Positions 52,350 through 60,986 of a stretch of 64,000 bases of DNA are shown in pieces. The first letter of the stretch is position 1; each line of letters starts with the position of its first letter. Position numbers and translations under genes: made by a program. Source of the DNA: Chlorobiota bacterium (lineage in GTDB: Bacteria > Bacteroidota > Ignavibacteria > OLB7); NCBI GenBank assembly GCA_016710285.1, contig JADJXR010000001.1, positions 3,846,501-3,910,500 of the forward strand, in the 5' to 3' direction. The notes below the pieces were generated by a model, which saw only the letters and a list, made by a program, of their open reading frames with translations, ran no database searches and was not told the origin of the DNA.

Positions 52350-54146
52350 CTACGGTGAGTAGTTGGTTATGCGGTCTAACGTGAGCGTGGAGGGGATTTG
52401 GATTTCCACACGGGTTCCCAGCGGGTTTCCCTCCTGGTCGTATTTATCGGCAATGCTGACCCGGCAGGGCCTGTTGGTTGCTTGTTGGATCAGCTCTAAT
52501 CGCTCCTCAATCATCTTCATCCCGCTGGAGCGGTGCGCCTTTGCTTCCGGCGCGTTCCGTTCCTTTGCCCCCTTGCCGGAAGCTGCGCGCCCAACGCCGT
52601 TATCGTCAATCACAAACAGCACGCTATCCCCTTCCTCCCCCCCCATTGCCACGCGAAGCAGGATGCTTCCGCCGGAGTCACGCGGGAGCAATCCGTGCCA
52701 GATCGCGTTCTCCAAATATGGCTGCACGATCATCGGAGGAACCTGCACCTCCTCCTCATCTATCTCCTCCGATACCTCCACCGAGTATCCCAACCGCTCC
52801 CCAAATCGCAATTGCTCCAACGCCATGTATAACCCAACACACTCCAACTCACTCTTCAACGAAATCAACGCGCTCCGGCTGTTCTCCAACGCCAATCGCA
52901 TCAACCGGGCAAAACGGCTTAAGTACCGGTTCGCGCTCTCGCTGTCGTGGCTTACCAGAAAGTACTGGATCGAGTTCAACGCGTTGAACAGAAAGTGCGG
53001 GTTCACCTGTGCGCGGAACGCCGTGTGTTCCCACTCCAACATCCGCCGCCGGAACTGCTCGCGCTCGGCAGTGGCGCGTTCCACGTCGTACTTCGCTTGT
53101 AGCTCCGCCACCGAGCGTTGCGTGCCGATGTTCAGCATGGCGGAATAATGCTCGGCGTAATGTTTGTGGTGGTTCAGTGCCTGCTGGAAATCCCCCATGG
53201 CTTCGTAGATCAGGGCAAACTCTTCGTGGAATTGGGAGAGGAGATCGCGGGAGTTGAGCGATTCGGCAAGCTGGATTGCAATGGCGCAATGCTCCACCGC
53301 TTCCTGAAGCCGCCCCAAGTGCCGCAGCATTGCGGCAATGTTCCGCTGCAAGATTGCAACGCCGCGCTGATCCTTTTCAGGGTCACGCTTGGCAAGCGAA
53401 CGCCCGTAGAACTCTAGCGCGGTATTGGCCTCCCCTTGCATCGCATAAACATTGCCGATGCTTCCCAGCACAACGGCAACCCCGCGGTCATCGTTCACGC
53501 TGGCGCGCAGCTGCAGGGCCTGCTGGTAGGTTTCCAACGCTTGGTCGAACTGCTGCAATCGCGCCTGCACAATTCCGATGTTCCCCAACGCGCGGCCGGT
53601 GGCTTCGGCATCGCCAATCTGCTGGGCAATCCCGTGCGATAGCCAGTAATATTTCAAGGCTTGCGGGTACTCAACCAGCTTGTGATACACCACGCCGATG
53701 TCGTTGTAGAGTTTCGCAAGCTCTGGTTGGTCGTTCGCCTCGGTGAAAATGCGGAGCGCGGTAAGGTGCTGGCGAAGCGCGGCTTCGAAATCCCCTGTGT
53801 CGGCATGGCACTCCCCCAAAAAATGGATAGCACGCGCCAGCAAGATTGGGTTCGGAAGCTGGCGGCGCAGGGCAATTTCGGCCTCCGCTTCCTGCAAGGC
53901 ATCGCCGGTGCGCCCGTGGGAATGGAGGACCCGAGCCGCAGCAGCGTGGCAAAGTGCGCGGGCCAGAAGATCGGCATGGGCGGTTGCAATTGCGGCGGCT
54001 TCGGTAAGGAGTGGGATCGCCTCGGGGAGTGTGTCGGCGGCGTGGGCACGCTCCAGTAACTCCTCAATCTGGCGGCGGTGTTCGGCTTCCTCCGCATCAT
54101 CAAAGTGATACCGTCGTGTGCCGGGCATGGTGTTTTTGGTTGGCAC
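52350..54146 (-). CDS. Cytoplasmic TPR-sensor histidine kinase, copy 2
   Basis: 598-residue paralogue of the copy 1 kinase, 7 bases upstream of it. Same architecture: about seven TPRs (residues 60-335), coiled coil, phosphoacceptor His384 in the same QVNPHFLFNAL context, an N-box identical to copy 1 and then a diverged G-box segment (DDNGVG). TPR sensors differ substantially from copy 1, suggesting different ligands or partners feeding the same output. It lies 27 bases after the LytTR response-regulator gene, so all three form one operon. Confidence 0.92.
   Translation of the reverse strand: MPTKNTMPGTRRYHFDDAEEAEHRRQIEELLERAHAADTLPEAIPLLTEAAAIATAHADLLARALCHAAAARVLHSHGRTGDALQEAEAEIALRRQLPNPILLARAIHFLGECHADTGDFEAALRQHLTALRIFTEANDQPELAKLYNDIGVVYHKLVEYPQALKYYWLSHGIAQQIGDAEATGRALGNIGIVQARLQQFDQALETYQQALQLRASVNDDRGVAVVLGSIGNVYAMQGEANTALEFYGRSLAKRDPEKDQRGVAILQRNIAAMLRHLGRLQEAVEHCAIAIQLAESLNSRDLLSQFHEEFALIYEAMGDFQQALNHHKHYAEHYSAMLNIGTQRSVAELQAKYDVERATAEREQFRRRMLEWEHTAFRAQVNPHFLFNALNSIQYFLVSHDSESANRYLSRFARLMRLALENSRSALISLKSELECVGLYMALEQLRFGERLGYSVEVSEEIDEEEVQVPPMIVQPYLENAIWHGLLPRDSGGSILLRVAMGGEEGDSVLFVIDDNGVGRAASGKGAKERNAPEAKAHRSSGMKMIEERLELIQQATNRPCRVSIADKYDQEGNPLGTRVEIQIPSTLTLDRITNYSP
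52672..53110. repeat. Homogenised kinase-core segment, copy 2
   Basis: Partner of 50838-51276 at a constant offset of 1834 bases. Confidence 0.9.
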
Positions 54147-54173
54147 GGATGATGGGGTTTCTCTATTGAATTT

Positions 54174-54965
54174 CTACGCCGACAATCCAAACTCTTGCAG
54201 CTTCTGAATAAGCTGATCCTTCCTGCGGCGGGAAACCTCCACGGAGATTCCTCCGGTCAGCATCACCGTTCCCCCTCCCAAGTCGCTTCGCACAAAGCCC
54301 CGCACGTGCTGAAGGTTCACCAAGAATGATTTATGAACCCGGAAGAATTCCGAACCATCCAGAAGCTCATCATATTCCTTCAATGGCTTGCAGGCCAGCA
54401 CGTTTTCGCCGGTGCGCAGGTGGATGCTGGTGTAGTTGTTTTCGGCTTTGCAGTGGAGGATGTCGTCCACTGCAATCACGCTAAATCCGTGGAGCGAGGG
54501 GACAATCAGGCGGGCAAGTTTTTGGCGATTATCGCTGGTGTTCTCCAGCACGGCGCGAAGCCGGGCGTTGTATCCGGCCTGGCGGGCGGCGCGGGCGTTC
54601 TGCTGCTCCACCAATTTCCGCACGGCCTCTTGCAGCTCGTCAATGTCAATCGGCTTCAGCAAATAATCGGTTGCGCTGGCGCGGATTGCACGAAGCGCGT
54701 AGTGGTCGTAGGCGGTGACGAACACCACGGCAAACTCACGCTCGGGAATGGAACGGAGGAAATCGAAGCCATTTTCGCGGGGCATTTCCACATCGAGAAA
54801 CACCACGTCTGGCTCGTGCTGGCTTACCCCCCAACGGGCCTCCTCGGCCGAGGCAGCCATCGCAACCACTTGGATTTCTTCTGGGCAATACCGGCCCAGG
54901 AATTGCTTCAGGGTCTCGCGGCCCAGGGTTTCATCGTCCACAATCAATGCGCGAAGCGGTTCCAT
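54174..54965 (-). CDS. LytTR-family response regulator
   Basis: AgrA/LytR-type regulator: receiver domain with acidic DD near residues 11-12, phospho-Asp in VVFLDVEMP (about 57), the Thr/Lys switch residues in VTAYD and LLKPID, then a LytTR DNA-binding domain (about 155-260, VDDILHCKAENNYTSIHL, FFRVHKSFLVNL). Start at 54965 (MEPLRALIV); an in-frame start 9 bases upstream is equally open. First gene before the two TPR kinases and just downstream of the hairpin ending the sigma/surface-protein operon. Confidence 0.93.
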   Translation of the reverse strand: MEPLRALIVDDETLGRETLKQFLGRYCPEEIQVVAMAASAEEARWGVSQHEPDVVFLDVEMPRENGFDFLRSIPEREFAVVFVTAYDHYALRAIRASATDYLLKPIDIDELQEAVRKLVEQQNARAARQAGYNARLRAVLENTSDNRQKLARLIVPSLHGFSVIAVDDILHCKAENNYTSIHLRTGENVLACKPLKEYDELLDGSEFFRVHKSFLVNLQHVRGFVRSDLGGGTVMLTGGISVEVSRRRKDQLIQKLQEFGLSA

Positions 54966-55077
54966 AAGCAACATTCTTTGTGTTGATGGTCAGTTGAAAA
55001 ACGGCGGAAGATACAACAAGCCAACAAGGGATAACTCAGCGGGGCTGTTCACTCTTAAATTTCCACGTAGGTTCTAT

Positions 55078-55116
55078 CAACGAACAAGGCCCTGAATATC
55101 AGGGCCTTGCTCGTTG
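55078..55116 (-). terminator. Strong hairpin ending the sigma/anti-sigma/surface-protein operon
   Basis: A 6-bp outer stem, one mismatch, and an 11-bp inner stem (CAAGGCCCTGA with its complement) around a 3-base loop. It lies 50 bases after the stop of the T9SS protein gene at 55167. There is no U-run, but the stem is very stable. Confidence 0.7.
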
Positions 55117-55166
55117 ATCTACCGTGCCAACTTCCGCTGGTGCGGGAAGTCACATAGTGGGGATTG

Positions 55167-57530
55167 TTAGCGAAGCAGCAGAACGCTTCGGACCGTTCGG
55201 GAACGTCCGTCGTTGATGGTCAGAAGGTACATTCCGCTTGCGCTTGGGGAGCCATCGTTGCTGGTTCCGTCCCACTCAACTCTGGTTTTTCCAGCAAGCT
55301 GGTCCGGTTGGAAGCTGCGAATCAGGCGGCCAAGATGATCGCTCACCATCAACGTGGCGTTGCTCCCAAGCGGGCGGTCGGCAAGCAAGAAGGTGCTGGT
55401 GGTAAACGGATTCGGGGCCAACACCACGCGCTGCTGTTCCGAAGCCTCCGCAAAATCAACGCCCGATGGACCGGAAACCTCCAGCGTAATGGGAATCGCC
55501 AACGTTGAGTCGTCGGCTTTCAGCCGCAGCGTGGTGGAGTAGTTCCCTTTGCTGGGATTTCCCACAACGGTGATTGCCAGCGGGATTGCCCTGTTTGCCG
55601 CAATTGTTGCCGTGGTTGCGCCACCGCCATTCAGCGACGCGGCAAGGTACTGGCCGGCATCGCCGCCAACAAAGCCAAGGAATTCAACGTGAGCTTCATC
55701 GCCGCAGATATTGGAGGAAACATTCAGCCTTTCGGTGGCCGATTTCCCCTGCGAAGTTTCAATTGCCACGGCGTTGCGGTCAAGGCTTGCGGTCTTGAAG
55801 CAAACGCCTGGAAGCTCTATCACCTTGCAGTTCCCGACGTTATCGCACATCTGGATGCTCAACGGCCCGCTGGGGTCGCTGGTGGATTTGAAGAATGCGG
55901 TTGCGTCGTCGTCCATGGTTAGCGGCGCGGAGTATTGAACGCGCTTCCAACCCGGACTATTCAGCAGCCGGACATCGTTCACTCCGCTGAAATATCCTTG
56001 CGTGCGGTCGCTGATGTCAAGCTGGAATTCACCTTTTGTGCCGGATGCTTGATCCTTCACAAATGGCGCGTCGGTGTCGGGGCCAACTTGCGGAACCCAC
56101 GTGGGGATCGTGTAGGTTAGGCCATCGCTGGCGGAGCCGGAGCGGAGCGTTCCGGTGAAGGTGACTCCATTAACGGCTGATAGCAGATGCCCCCCGGAAG
56201 CCACCGGAATCGTGGCGTACCAGCATGGCGTTTGGCCAATTCGGCGGGGGGTGATGCCCGCCATGCTGCCAATCGCCACACCATCAAGCTGAAGATCGCC
56301 GAACGGGTTCCCCCCATTTCCTTTGGCCAGCACCGTTAGCTGCGCTTGCTGGAATCGCTCGCCACGAAGCTCGGCCGGCGCAGCAATCGTTGCCTGGGTG
56401 GTGAACTGGTCGGCTGCGGTTAGCGGAACCATTGCCGGGGCGTTGGCCAACGGGTTGGAGTAGCCCCCACCCGTTTGATGTTGCATCACCAGAATTGGCC
56501 GGGTCGCGCTCCAGTAGCTGGCTCCATTGATCGCTGTGCCGCGAGTGTCGAACAGCTCGCCACGGTTCAGCGTCACCGTTTCCTGGCGATCAACCGATCC
56601 ATCCGGCTTGCACCACGTGACGGTGATTTGGGTGTTGTAGGAGGAAGCAATCGCACGGAAGCGGCCAACTCCATTCATCGGCGCAGAGTAGTATTCCTGA
56701 CCCCACAGGGAATCGGGCAGGATCATTGCCGCTTGGTGGCTGGCGTAATCTTGCACCGAGTTAAAGCTGCCGGAAACAGTGATTGGCGCACGCACGTGGC
56801 CAGTCACCACGCCGATTGGGAAATTGGAGGTGATCTCCGTCCCGCTTAAATCGCCATTCCCTTCAACGCTTTGATCTTTGAAGGCTTGGAACAGATACGT
56901 CTCCCCTTTTTTCAGCACAACTTGGACTTCCTCGCCAGCAGCTTTGGTGTATAACCGGACGCTTGGGCGGATGGTGACAAGGGTTCCATCGAAGGCGGCA
57001 ACAATCTGGATTTGGCTGGTGCGGGCGGAGTTATAGGCCCCATCGGCAGCCGGAAGCGAGAGAGGAAGGTACCGCCGCCCCCACAGATTAACCGGAACCG
57101 CCGGATAGGCCGCAGCCGAAAGATAACGGGAGTGGTAGGCATAGACGGAGATCGGATCCCGCGAAAGGATGCGCACCCCGCCGCGAACAATTTCTTCGCT
57201 GATGATCTGCTCCAGCGAAGCCGGAAGCTCGATCATGGTAAGCTCGCCGGGCTTGGTGGTGAAGGATTTCACCGTCCAGTCGGTTTGGCCATTTGGAATT
57301 TCGATGGTTCCGGTGGTTGGGACCTGGGAGGTGATCCACAGCCCCAAAAACCGTGGGGATGGCTTCCGCTGCTCATCGCCGTTTTGCGGGAACGAGACGA
57401 AGTACTCCGTTCCTTGCTGGCTACTCACCATTCCATCAGCCGTGCCAATCTGTGCCGAAGCGGGAAGCAGCGGCAGCAGAAGGGCAATGCCAAGAAGGAG
57501 GAGAAATGCTGGTATGGTTCGTGCGTTCAT
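55167..57530 (-). CDS. T9SS-sorted surface protein with IgGFc-binding-type domain
   Basis: 787-residue secreted protein. Signal peptide residues 1-26 (MNARTIPAFLLLLGIALLL..., cleavage near ASA-Q). The body (about 35-440) is an IgGFc-binding-type repeat domain like that of the 17-21 kb protein: EYFVSFPQNGDE, QIQIVAAFDGTLVTI, NFPIGVVTGH and LWGQEYYSAPMNG. It ends with a T9SS sorting domain (LAPNPF, RLIRSF, SASGMYLLTINDGRSRTVRSVLLLR). The ATG at 57530 is chosen because the longer frame to 57734 is Arg/Gly-rich with no signal. Last gene of the ECF operon. Confidence 0.88.
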   Translation of the reverse strand: MNARTIPAFLLLLGIALLLPLLPASAQIGTADGMVSSQQGTEYFVSFPQNGDEQRKPSPRFLGLWITSQVPTTGTIEIPNGQTDWTVKSFTTKPGELTMIELPASLEQIISEEIVRGGVRILSRDPISVYAYHSRYLSAAAYPAVPVNLWGRRYLPLSLPAADGAYNSARTSQIQIVAAFDGTLVTIRPSVRLYTKAAGEEVQVVLKKGETYLFQAFKDQSVEGNGDLSGTEITSNFPIGVVTGHVRAPITVSGSFNSVQDYASHQAAMILPDSLWGQEYYSAPMNGVGRFRAIASSYNTQITVTWCKPDGSVDRQETVTLNRGELFDTRGTAINGASYWSATRPILVMQHQTGGGYSNPLANAPAMVPLTAADQFTTQATIAAPAELRGERFQQAQLTVLAKGNGGNPFGDLQLDGVAIGSMAGITPRRIGQTPCWYATIPVASGGHLLSAVNGVTFTGTLRSGSASDGLTYTIPTWVPQVGPDTDAPFVKDQASGTKGEFQLDISDRTQGYFSGVNDVRLLNSPGWKRVQYSAPLTMDDDATAFFKSTSDPSGPLSIQMCDNVGNCKVIELPGVCFKTASLDRNAVAIETSQGKSATERLNVSSNICGDEAHVEFLGFVGGDAGQYLAASLNGGGATTATIAANRAIPLAITVVGNPSKGNYSTTLRLKADDSTLAIPITLEVSGPSGVDFAEASEQQRVVLAPNPFTTSTFLLADRPLGSNATLMVSDHLGRLIRSFQPDQLAGKTRVEWDGTSNDGSPSASGMYLLTINDGRSRTVRSVLLLR

Positions 57531-57568
57531 CGGTTCTTGTCCGTGTAAAAGGAGGAGTATCGTCGGCG

Positions 57569-58279
57569 TTAGTTCTGGACTGCGTCGGTTTGGATCAGCA
57601 CGCGGCGGGCTTCCTGGCGAAGCAAGTCGAAGTTGGTTTCTTCCCCGGGCTGCGCCGGACCGCCCGATGAAATGGGATAGGAATAACTCACCTCCTGGAC
57701 CACCCCCACCCCTTCGGCAAACAGCCGCACCCACACCCCTTTTCCTGTCTCGACTTTGTTGCTGTCAACTTCGGTATATCGAACGGCAATCACGTTGTTG
57801 TAGGTTTTTCCTTCCACCCGTTTGAAGTCGTAGCGTTCAATAATTTTTGCGTGCCACGACGGCTTGTCGTCCGCAAAACCACGGCGTGGGGAGTACCACT
57901 CCCTCCCTTTTTCCATCGCGCCAACCAGCGCGTACTGGCATCCAAGATTATCATACACGATCAGCGTGTCGTTCAAAGCAAGGAACCGCGTGCGGGCCGC
58001 TGCGGCGGAAACGGTGTCGTACAGCTCGAACATGGTGTTCCCCTTGAACTGGGCCTGCGAACGTTGCACGGTCAAGTGTTCCTCGGAAGTATCCACGCTC
58101 CCCAACTGTGGGTTTTTGGATTCCTTCTTGTAGGTCATTGACAGGTTCGGGGTTGTGGGCCACGAAAACTCCGCAACGGTTGTTGGGCCTTCTGGCTCGG
58201 TGATGCTGCACGCGCTGATGGCTGTTGCCAGCAGAAGCGCCGCAAACCATATCACCCCTATGCTTCTTTTCGTCCTCAT
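57569..58279 (-). CDS. Lipoprotein of unknown function
   Basis: 236-residue protein with a textbook lipobox: hydrophobic WFAALLLATA then ISAC, Cys at residue 24. The mature part is strand-rich with several Tyr/Phe-bearing segments (WYSPRRGFADDKP, VGVVQEVSYSYP). No family recognised. It lies 38 bases before the surface-protein gene and 56 bases after the sigma-regulator fusion gene, so it is probably exported as part of the same envelope response. Confidence 0.75.
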   Translation of the reverse strand: MRTKRSIGVIWFAALLLATAISACSITEPEGPTTVAEFSWPTTPNLSMTYKKESKNPQLGSVDTSEEHLTVQRSQAQFKGNTMFELYDTVSAAAARTRFLALNDTLIVYDNLGCQYALVGAMEKGREWYSPRRGFADDKPSWHAKIIERYDFKRVEGKTYNNVIAVRYTEVDSNKVETGKGVWVRLFAEGVGVVQEVSYSYPISSGGPAQPGEETNFDLLRQEARRVLIQTDAVQN

Positions 58280-58335
58280 GGTATCTATTCCGTAGTTGTG
58301 TTGTTTGCTGAAGTAACGTCCGTTTCCATCCGATT

Positions 58336-59880
58336 TCAGAACCGGAAGAACAGCCCGTAGCGACCCTGGATCAGCGTGCCCCGGTAGGTATCGCTGGCGG
58401 TGGAGACCACACCATCGTTCAGGCTTCCCTCAATCAGCTTGCGGCGTTCCTCGCGGAGGTCGTAGCTGTAGCTGGCCACGCCGGCTCCAAGCTGTGCGCC
58501 AATGGTGTTGGTGAAGTACCACACCACAAAGGCATCGGCCCCGTACAACGTGCTGGTGGAGTTGGTCCCGAACGAGCCTTCAAAATTCAAGGCCATTTTT
58601 TCCGAAAGTGGAATCCGATAATTCCCAACAGCCTCCACCCACAATTTCTTGCTGGCATTCAGCACCGGCCCGTAGTCGTTTCCGCCGGTGATATTCTCCC
58701 CCACTTTCTGCAAGCTGACCGAGGCCAGGGTCCCATACACCATCCGCGCCCCCAAACCGAACTCCCCTTCGCCAAAGCGGTATATCGCGCCGATGCTCCG
58801 GTTGCTGAACTCACGGTCAGGGTTGGTGATCCCTTGCGGTGTTGGAGCCAGCAGCCCAAGCCGCTCGCTGTAAATCAACTCCAAGCCGTTCGCCCGTGTG
58901 GGGTCGGCAGTTGGCGAGGTGGCGACCGGAGCCGCACCTTTCCCGGAGTTGTTGTTCACGTTGTCGGGCTTGGAGGAAGGAGCGGTGCTGTTTGGCGCGG
59001 CTCCATTGCTCAGCAGTGTGGAGGCGTTGGTTCCGTTCCGGTCGCTTCCACGATTGCTGGCAAGAGTATTTCCAAGATTGCTCCCCAACGTCTGGCCATT
59101 GCTGGTTCCGTTCTGGGTCGCCAGAAGGCTGGTGGAAAGATTGAACGGCGGAGCGGTAAGCGATTGGCCATTTTCGGCTACGCTCTTCTCCGCGTTGTTG
59201 TTGGTACTGATGCTATTGGCACTGGTATTGTTTTGCTCGCTTGCCGTTGCGCTGTTCCGCAGCCCATCGGCAGCGGCAAGGCGCGGCGAATTGGAGGTTC
59301 CACCGCTGGCAACCGGAACCGGAACGCGGATGATGCGGTCGCGGTAGATCACCCTCGGCTCAGATGCCGAAGCGGAGACAGCGGACGCTGAAAGATTCGG
59401 AGCGGAGCCTGCCTTGTCAACCACTGCTTGCAGAACCGCCGCTTGCAGGGTGGTTGTTTGCAAATCCAATGACGTTGCCGGGGCGATGGTGGAAACGGCT
59501 TCAACGCTTCCCCCCTGCTGGCTTCCGGCAGCATCACCGCCGCCGAACAGGTTGCCGAACTGGGTGGACCCCAAAATGTACCCAACCACTCCGGCGGTGG
59601 CCAGGGCGATGCCGCGGCGCATCCAACCGCCCAGGAAGGGGCGGGCAACCGGGTTGGCAACAATCCCGCTTCCCCCCGCGATAGCCCCCCAAATGGCAGC
59701 GTCCTCCTCGGGGCGCAGGCCATTGGTCAGGCGGTCTTTCTCGATTGCATCACGCAAGGCCATGTGCTGGCGGAACGCGGTGCGCCGTTCGGGACTGACG
59801 GAAAGGACGTGGAGCGCCTCGGCCATCTGCTCATCGCTCAGCGTCCCTTCAAACAGCTCCTGAATGTCGTTGGTATTCAT
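58336..59880 (-). CDS. Dual-membrane anti-sigma factor: cytoplasmic domain, one helix, disordered linker, outer-membrane barrel
   Basis: 514-residue protein combining parts normally on separate proteins. Residues 1-65 form a short helical anti-sigma-like domain (ELFEGTLSDEQMAEALHVL). One helix lies at about 88-106 (RRGIALATAGVVGYILG). Residues 107-345 are low-complexity Ser/Asn/Thr-rich. The C-terminal 170 residues are barrel-like, with AIYRFGEGEFGLGARM and repeated strands, ending in LFFRF. This layout matches the dual membrane-spanning anti-sigma (Dma) proteins reported in Bacteroides. Its gene directly follows that of an ECF sigma factor. Confidence 0.78.
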   Translation of the reverse strand: MNTNDIQELFEGTLSDEQMAEALHVLSVSPERRTAFRQHMALRDAIEKDRLTNGLRPEEDAAIWGAIAGGSGIVANPVARPFLGGWMRRGIALATAGVVGYILGSTQFGNLFGGGDAAGSQQGGSVEAVSTIAPATSLDLQTTTLQAAVLQAVVDKAGSAPNLSASAVSASASEPRVIYRDRIIRVPVPVASGGTSNSPRLAAADGLRNSATASEQNNTSANSISTNNNAEKSVAENGQSLTAPPFNLSTSLLATQNGTSNGQTLGSNLGNTLASNRGSDRNGTNASTLLSNGAAPNSTAPSSKPDNVNNNSGKGAAPVATSPTADPTRANGLELIYSERLGLLAPTPQGITNPDREFSNRSIGAIYRFGEGEFGLGARMVYGTLASVSLQKVGENITGGNDYGPVLNASKKLWVEAVGNYRIPLSEKMALNFEGSFGTNSTSTLYGADAFVVWYFTNTIGAQLGAGVASYSYDLREERRKLIEGSLNDGVVSTASDTYRGTLIQGRYGLFFRF

Positions 59881-59987
59881 TGTGAAAAGTGTCCGTCGTC
59901 TTTATCGTTAGCGTTGTCGGTTGCTTGTTGATTCCCCTACTGTTCGTAGCAACAACTCAGCAGGGCGTTTTTTACAGGTCTGGATTT

Positions 59988-60569
59988 TTAATCGAACTCA
60001 TCCAGCCGTTTGGCCAGGCGTTCCCGCAGCAGGTCGCGGGCCTTGAAAATTCTAAACTTCACCGCCGAAAGCGACAGCCCTGTTATCTCGACAATTTCTT
60101 GGTAGGACCGCCCCTCATATTCCCGCAGCACCAATGCTTCGCGGTAGATTTCGGGAAGCTGGGCAACTTCGTAGGCAAGGTGATCCTGCAAAGCGGTGTC
60201 GGAGCGTTCGTTGGCCATCTGGATGGCGTAGTCCTGAAGCTCGTCGAACGGCTCGGTATCCTTCTGGGTGCGGTGGATGTTTAAGCATTGATTTCGCGCC
60301 ATTGAATGGATCCAACCCGTAAAATTTGTCCCCGGCACATATTTATCGCGCATCCGGTAGATGCGGATAAAGACCTCTTGCACGGCATCTTTGGCCGTGT
60401 CGCGGTCCTTCAACGTCCGGTAGCAGAACCAAAAGATTTGATTCTTGTAGCGGTCGTACAAGGTTCTGAACGCAAGTTCATCTCCGTTGCGCACGCGCAG
60501 CATCAGCTCGTCGTCATCAAGTTGACGCGGCTGAGATGATCGCCCTATGAACACATCGGTAAGGGTCAC
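59988..60569 (-). CDS. ECF-family RNA polymerase sigma factor (partner of the dual-membrane anti-sigma)
   Basis: 193-residue ECF sigma factor: region 2 from about 30 to 95 (LYDRYKNQIFWFCYRTLKDRDTAKDAVQEVFIRIYR) and region 4 from about 135 to 185 (LPEIYREALVLREYEGRSYQEIVEITGLSLSAVKFRIFKARDLL). First gene of the run sigma / anti-sigma-barrel / lipoprotein / surface protein, with 107, 56 and 38 bases between them. A 14-bp palindrome lies 41 bases before the start codon. Confidence 0.93.
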   Translation of the reverse strand: MTLTDVFIGRSSQPRQLDDDELMLRVRNGDELAFRTLYDRYKNQIFWFCYRTLKDRDTAKDAVQEVFIRIYRMRDKYVPGTNFTGWIHSMARNQCLNIHRTQKDTEPFDELQDYAIQMANERSDTALQDHLAYEVAQLPEIYREALVLREYEGRSYQEIVEITGLSLSAVKFRIFKARDLLRERLAKRLDEFD

Positions 60570-60986
60570 TGGTTTGATTGCGCAGAAGGGAGAAGAAGAA
60601 GGACCGCAGACATCACGTGATGTTGGAAAACGGTTGATTCAGCAAAAAATCGCCATTTACATCCGGCACAACCCGCACACCCTCCAGAATCCATCCCCCC
60701 TTTCCCTGCGGCTTGCCGAAGTACCACAATGCCTACATACTTCTAACACAGGAATTGGCCGATTTGTTAGTAACTCGCAAAAAAAATAAAGAAAGGGATC
60801 GGCGCAATGAGTGCCGTCTCCATCGCCCCATCGGGCATCGCACTGCTTCCGCCGCGCTCCCTGCTCCGCCGCAAGCGGCTTCGCATCCCCCAAAATTGGA
60901 GAAGGCGTGAAGCGGGCCAATCGGAACAGAATCGTATCATGCAGCGGAGCTGGGCGCGCCCGCAATCTGCAAACATCATAGCCTTC
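60570..60986. other. Divergent intergenic region between the ECF sigma gene and rsmE
   Basis: 417 bases without a gene. It contains a 14-bp palindrome and purine-rich stretches. An open frame continuing upstream of the rsmE start (from 60807) is Arg-rich and not homologous, so I regard it as non-coding. Confidence 0.6.
60610..60623. promoter_or_regulatory. 14-bp perfect palindrome upstream of the sigma operon
   Basis: ACATCACGTGATGT, centred on CACGTG, 41 bases before the sigma start codon. A position suited to an operator, but no binding protein is implied by sequence. Confidence 0.4.
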
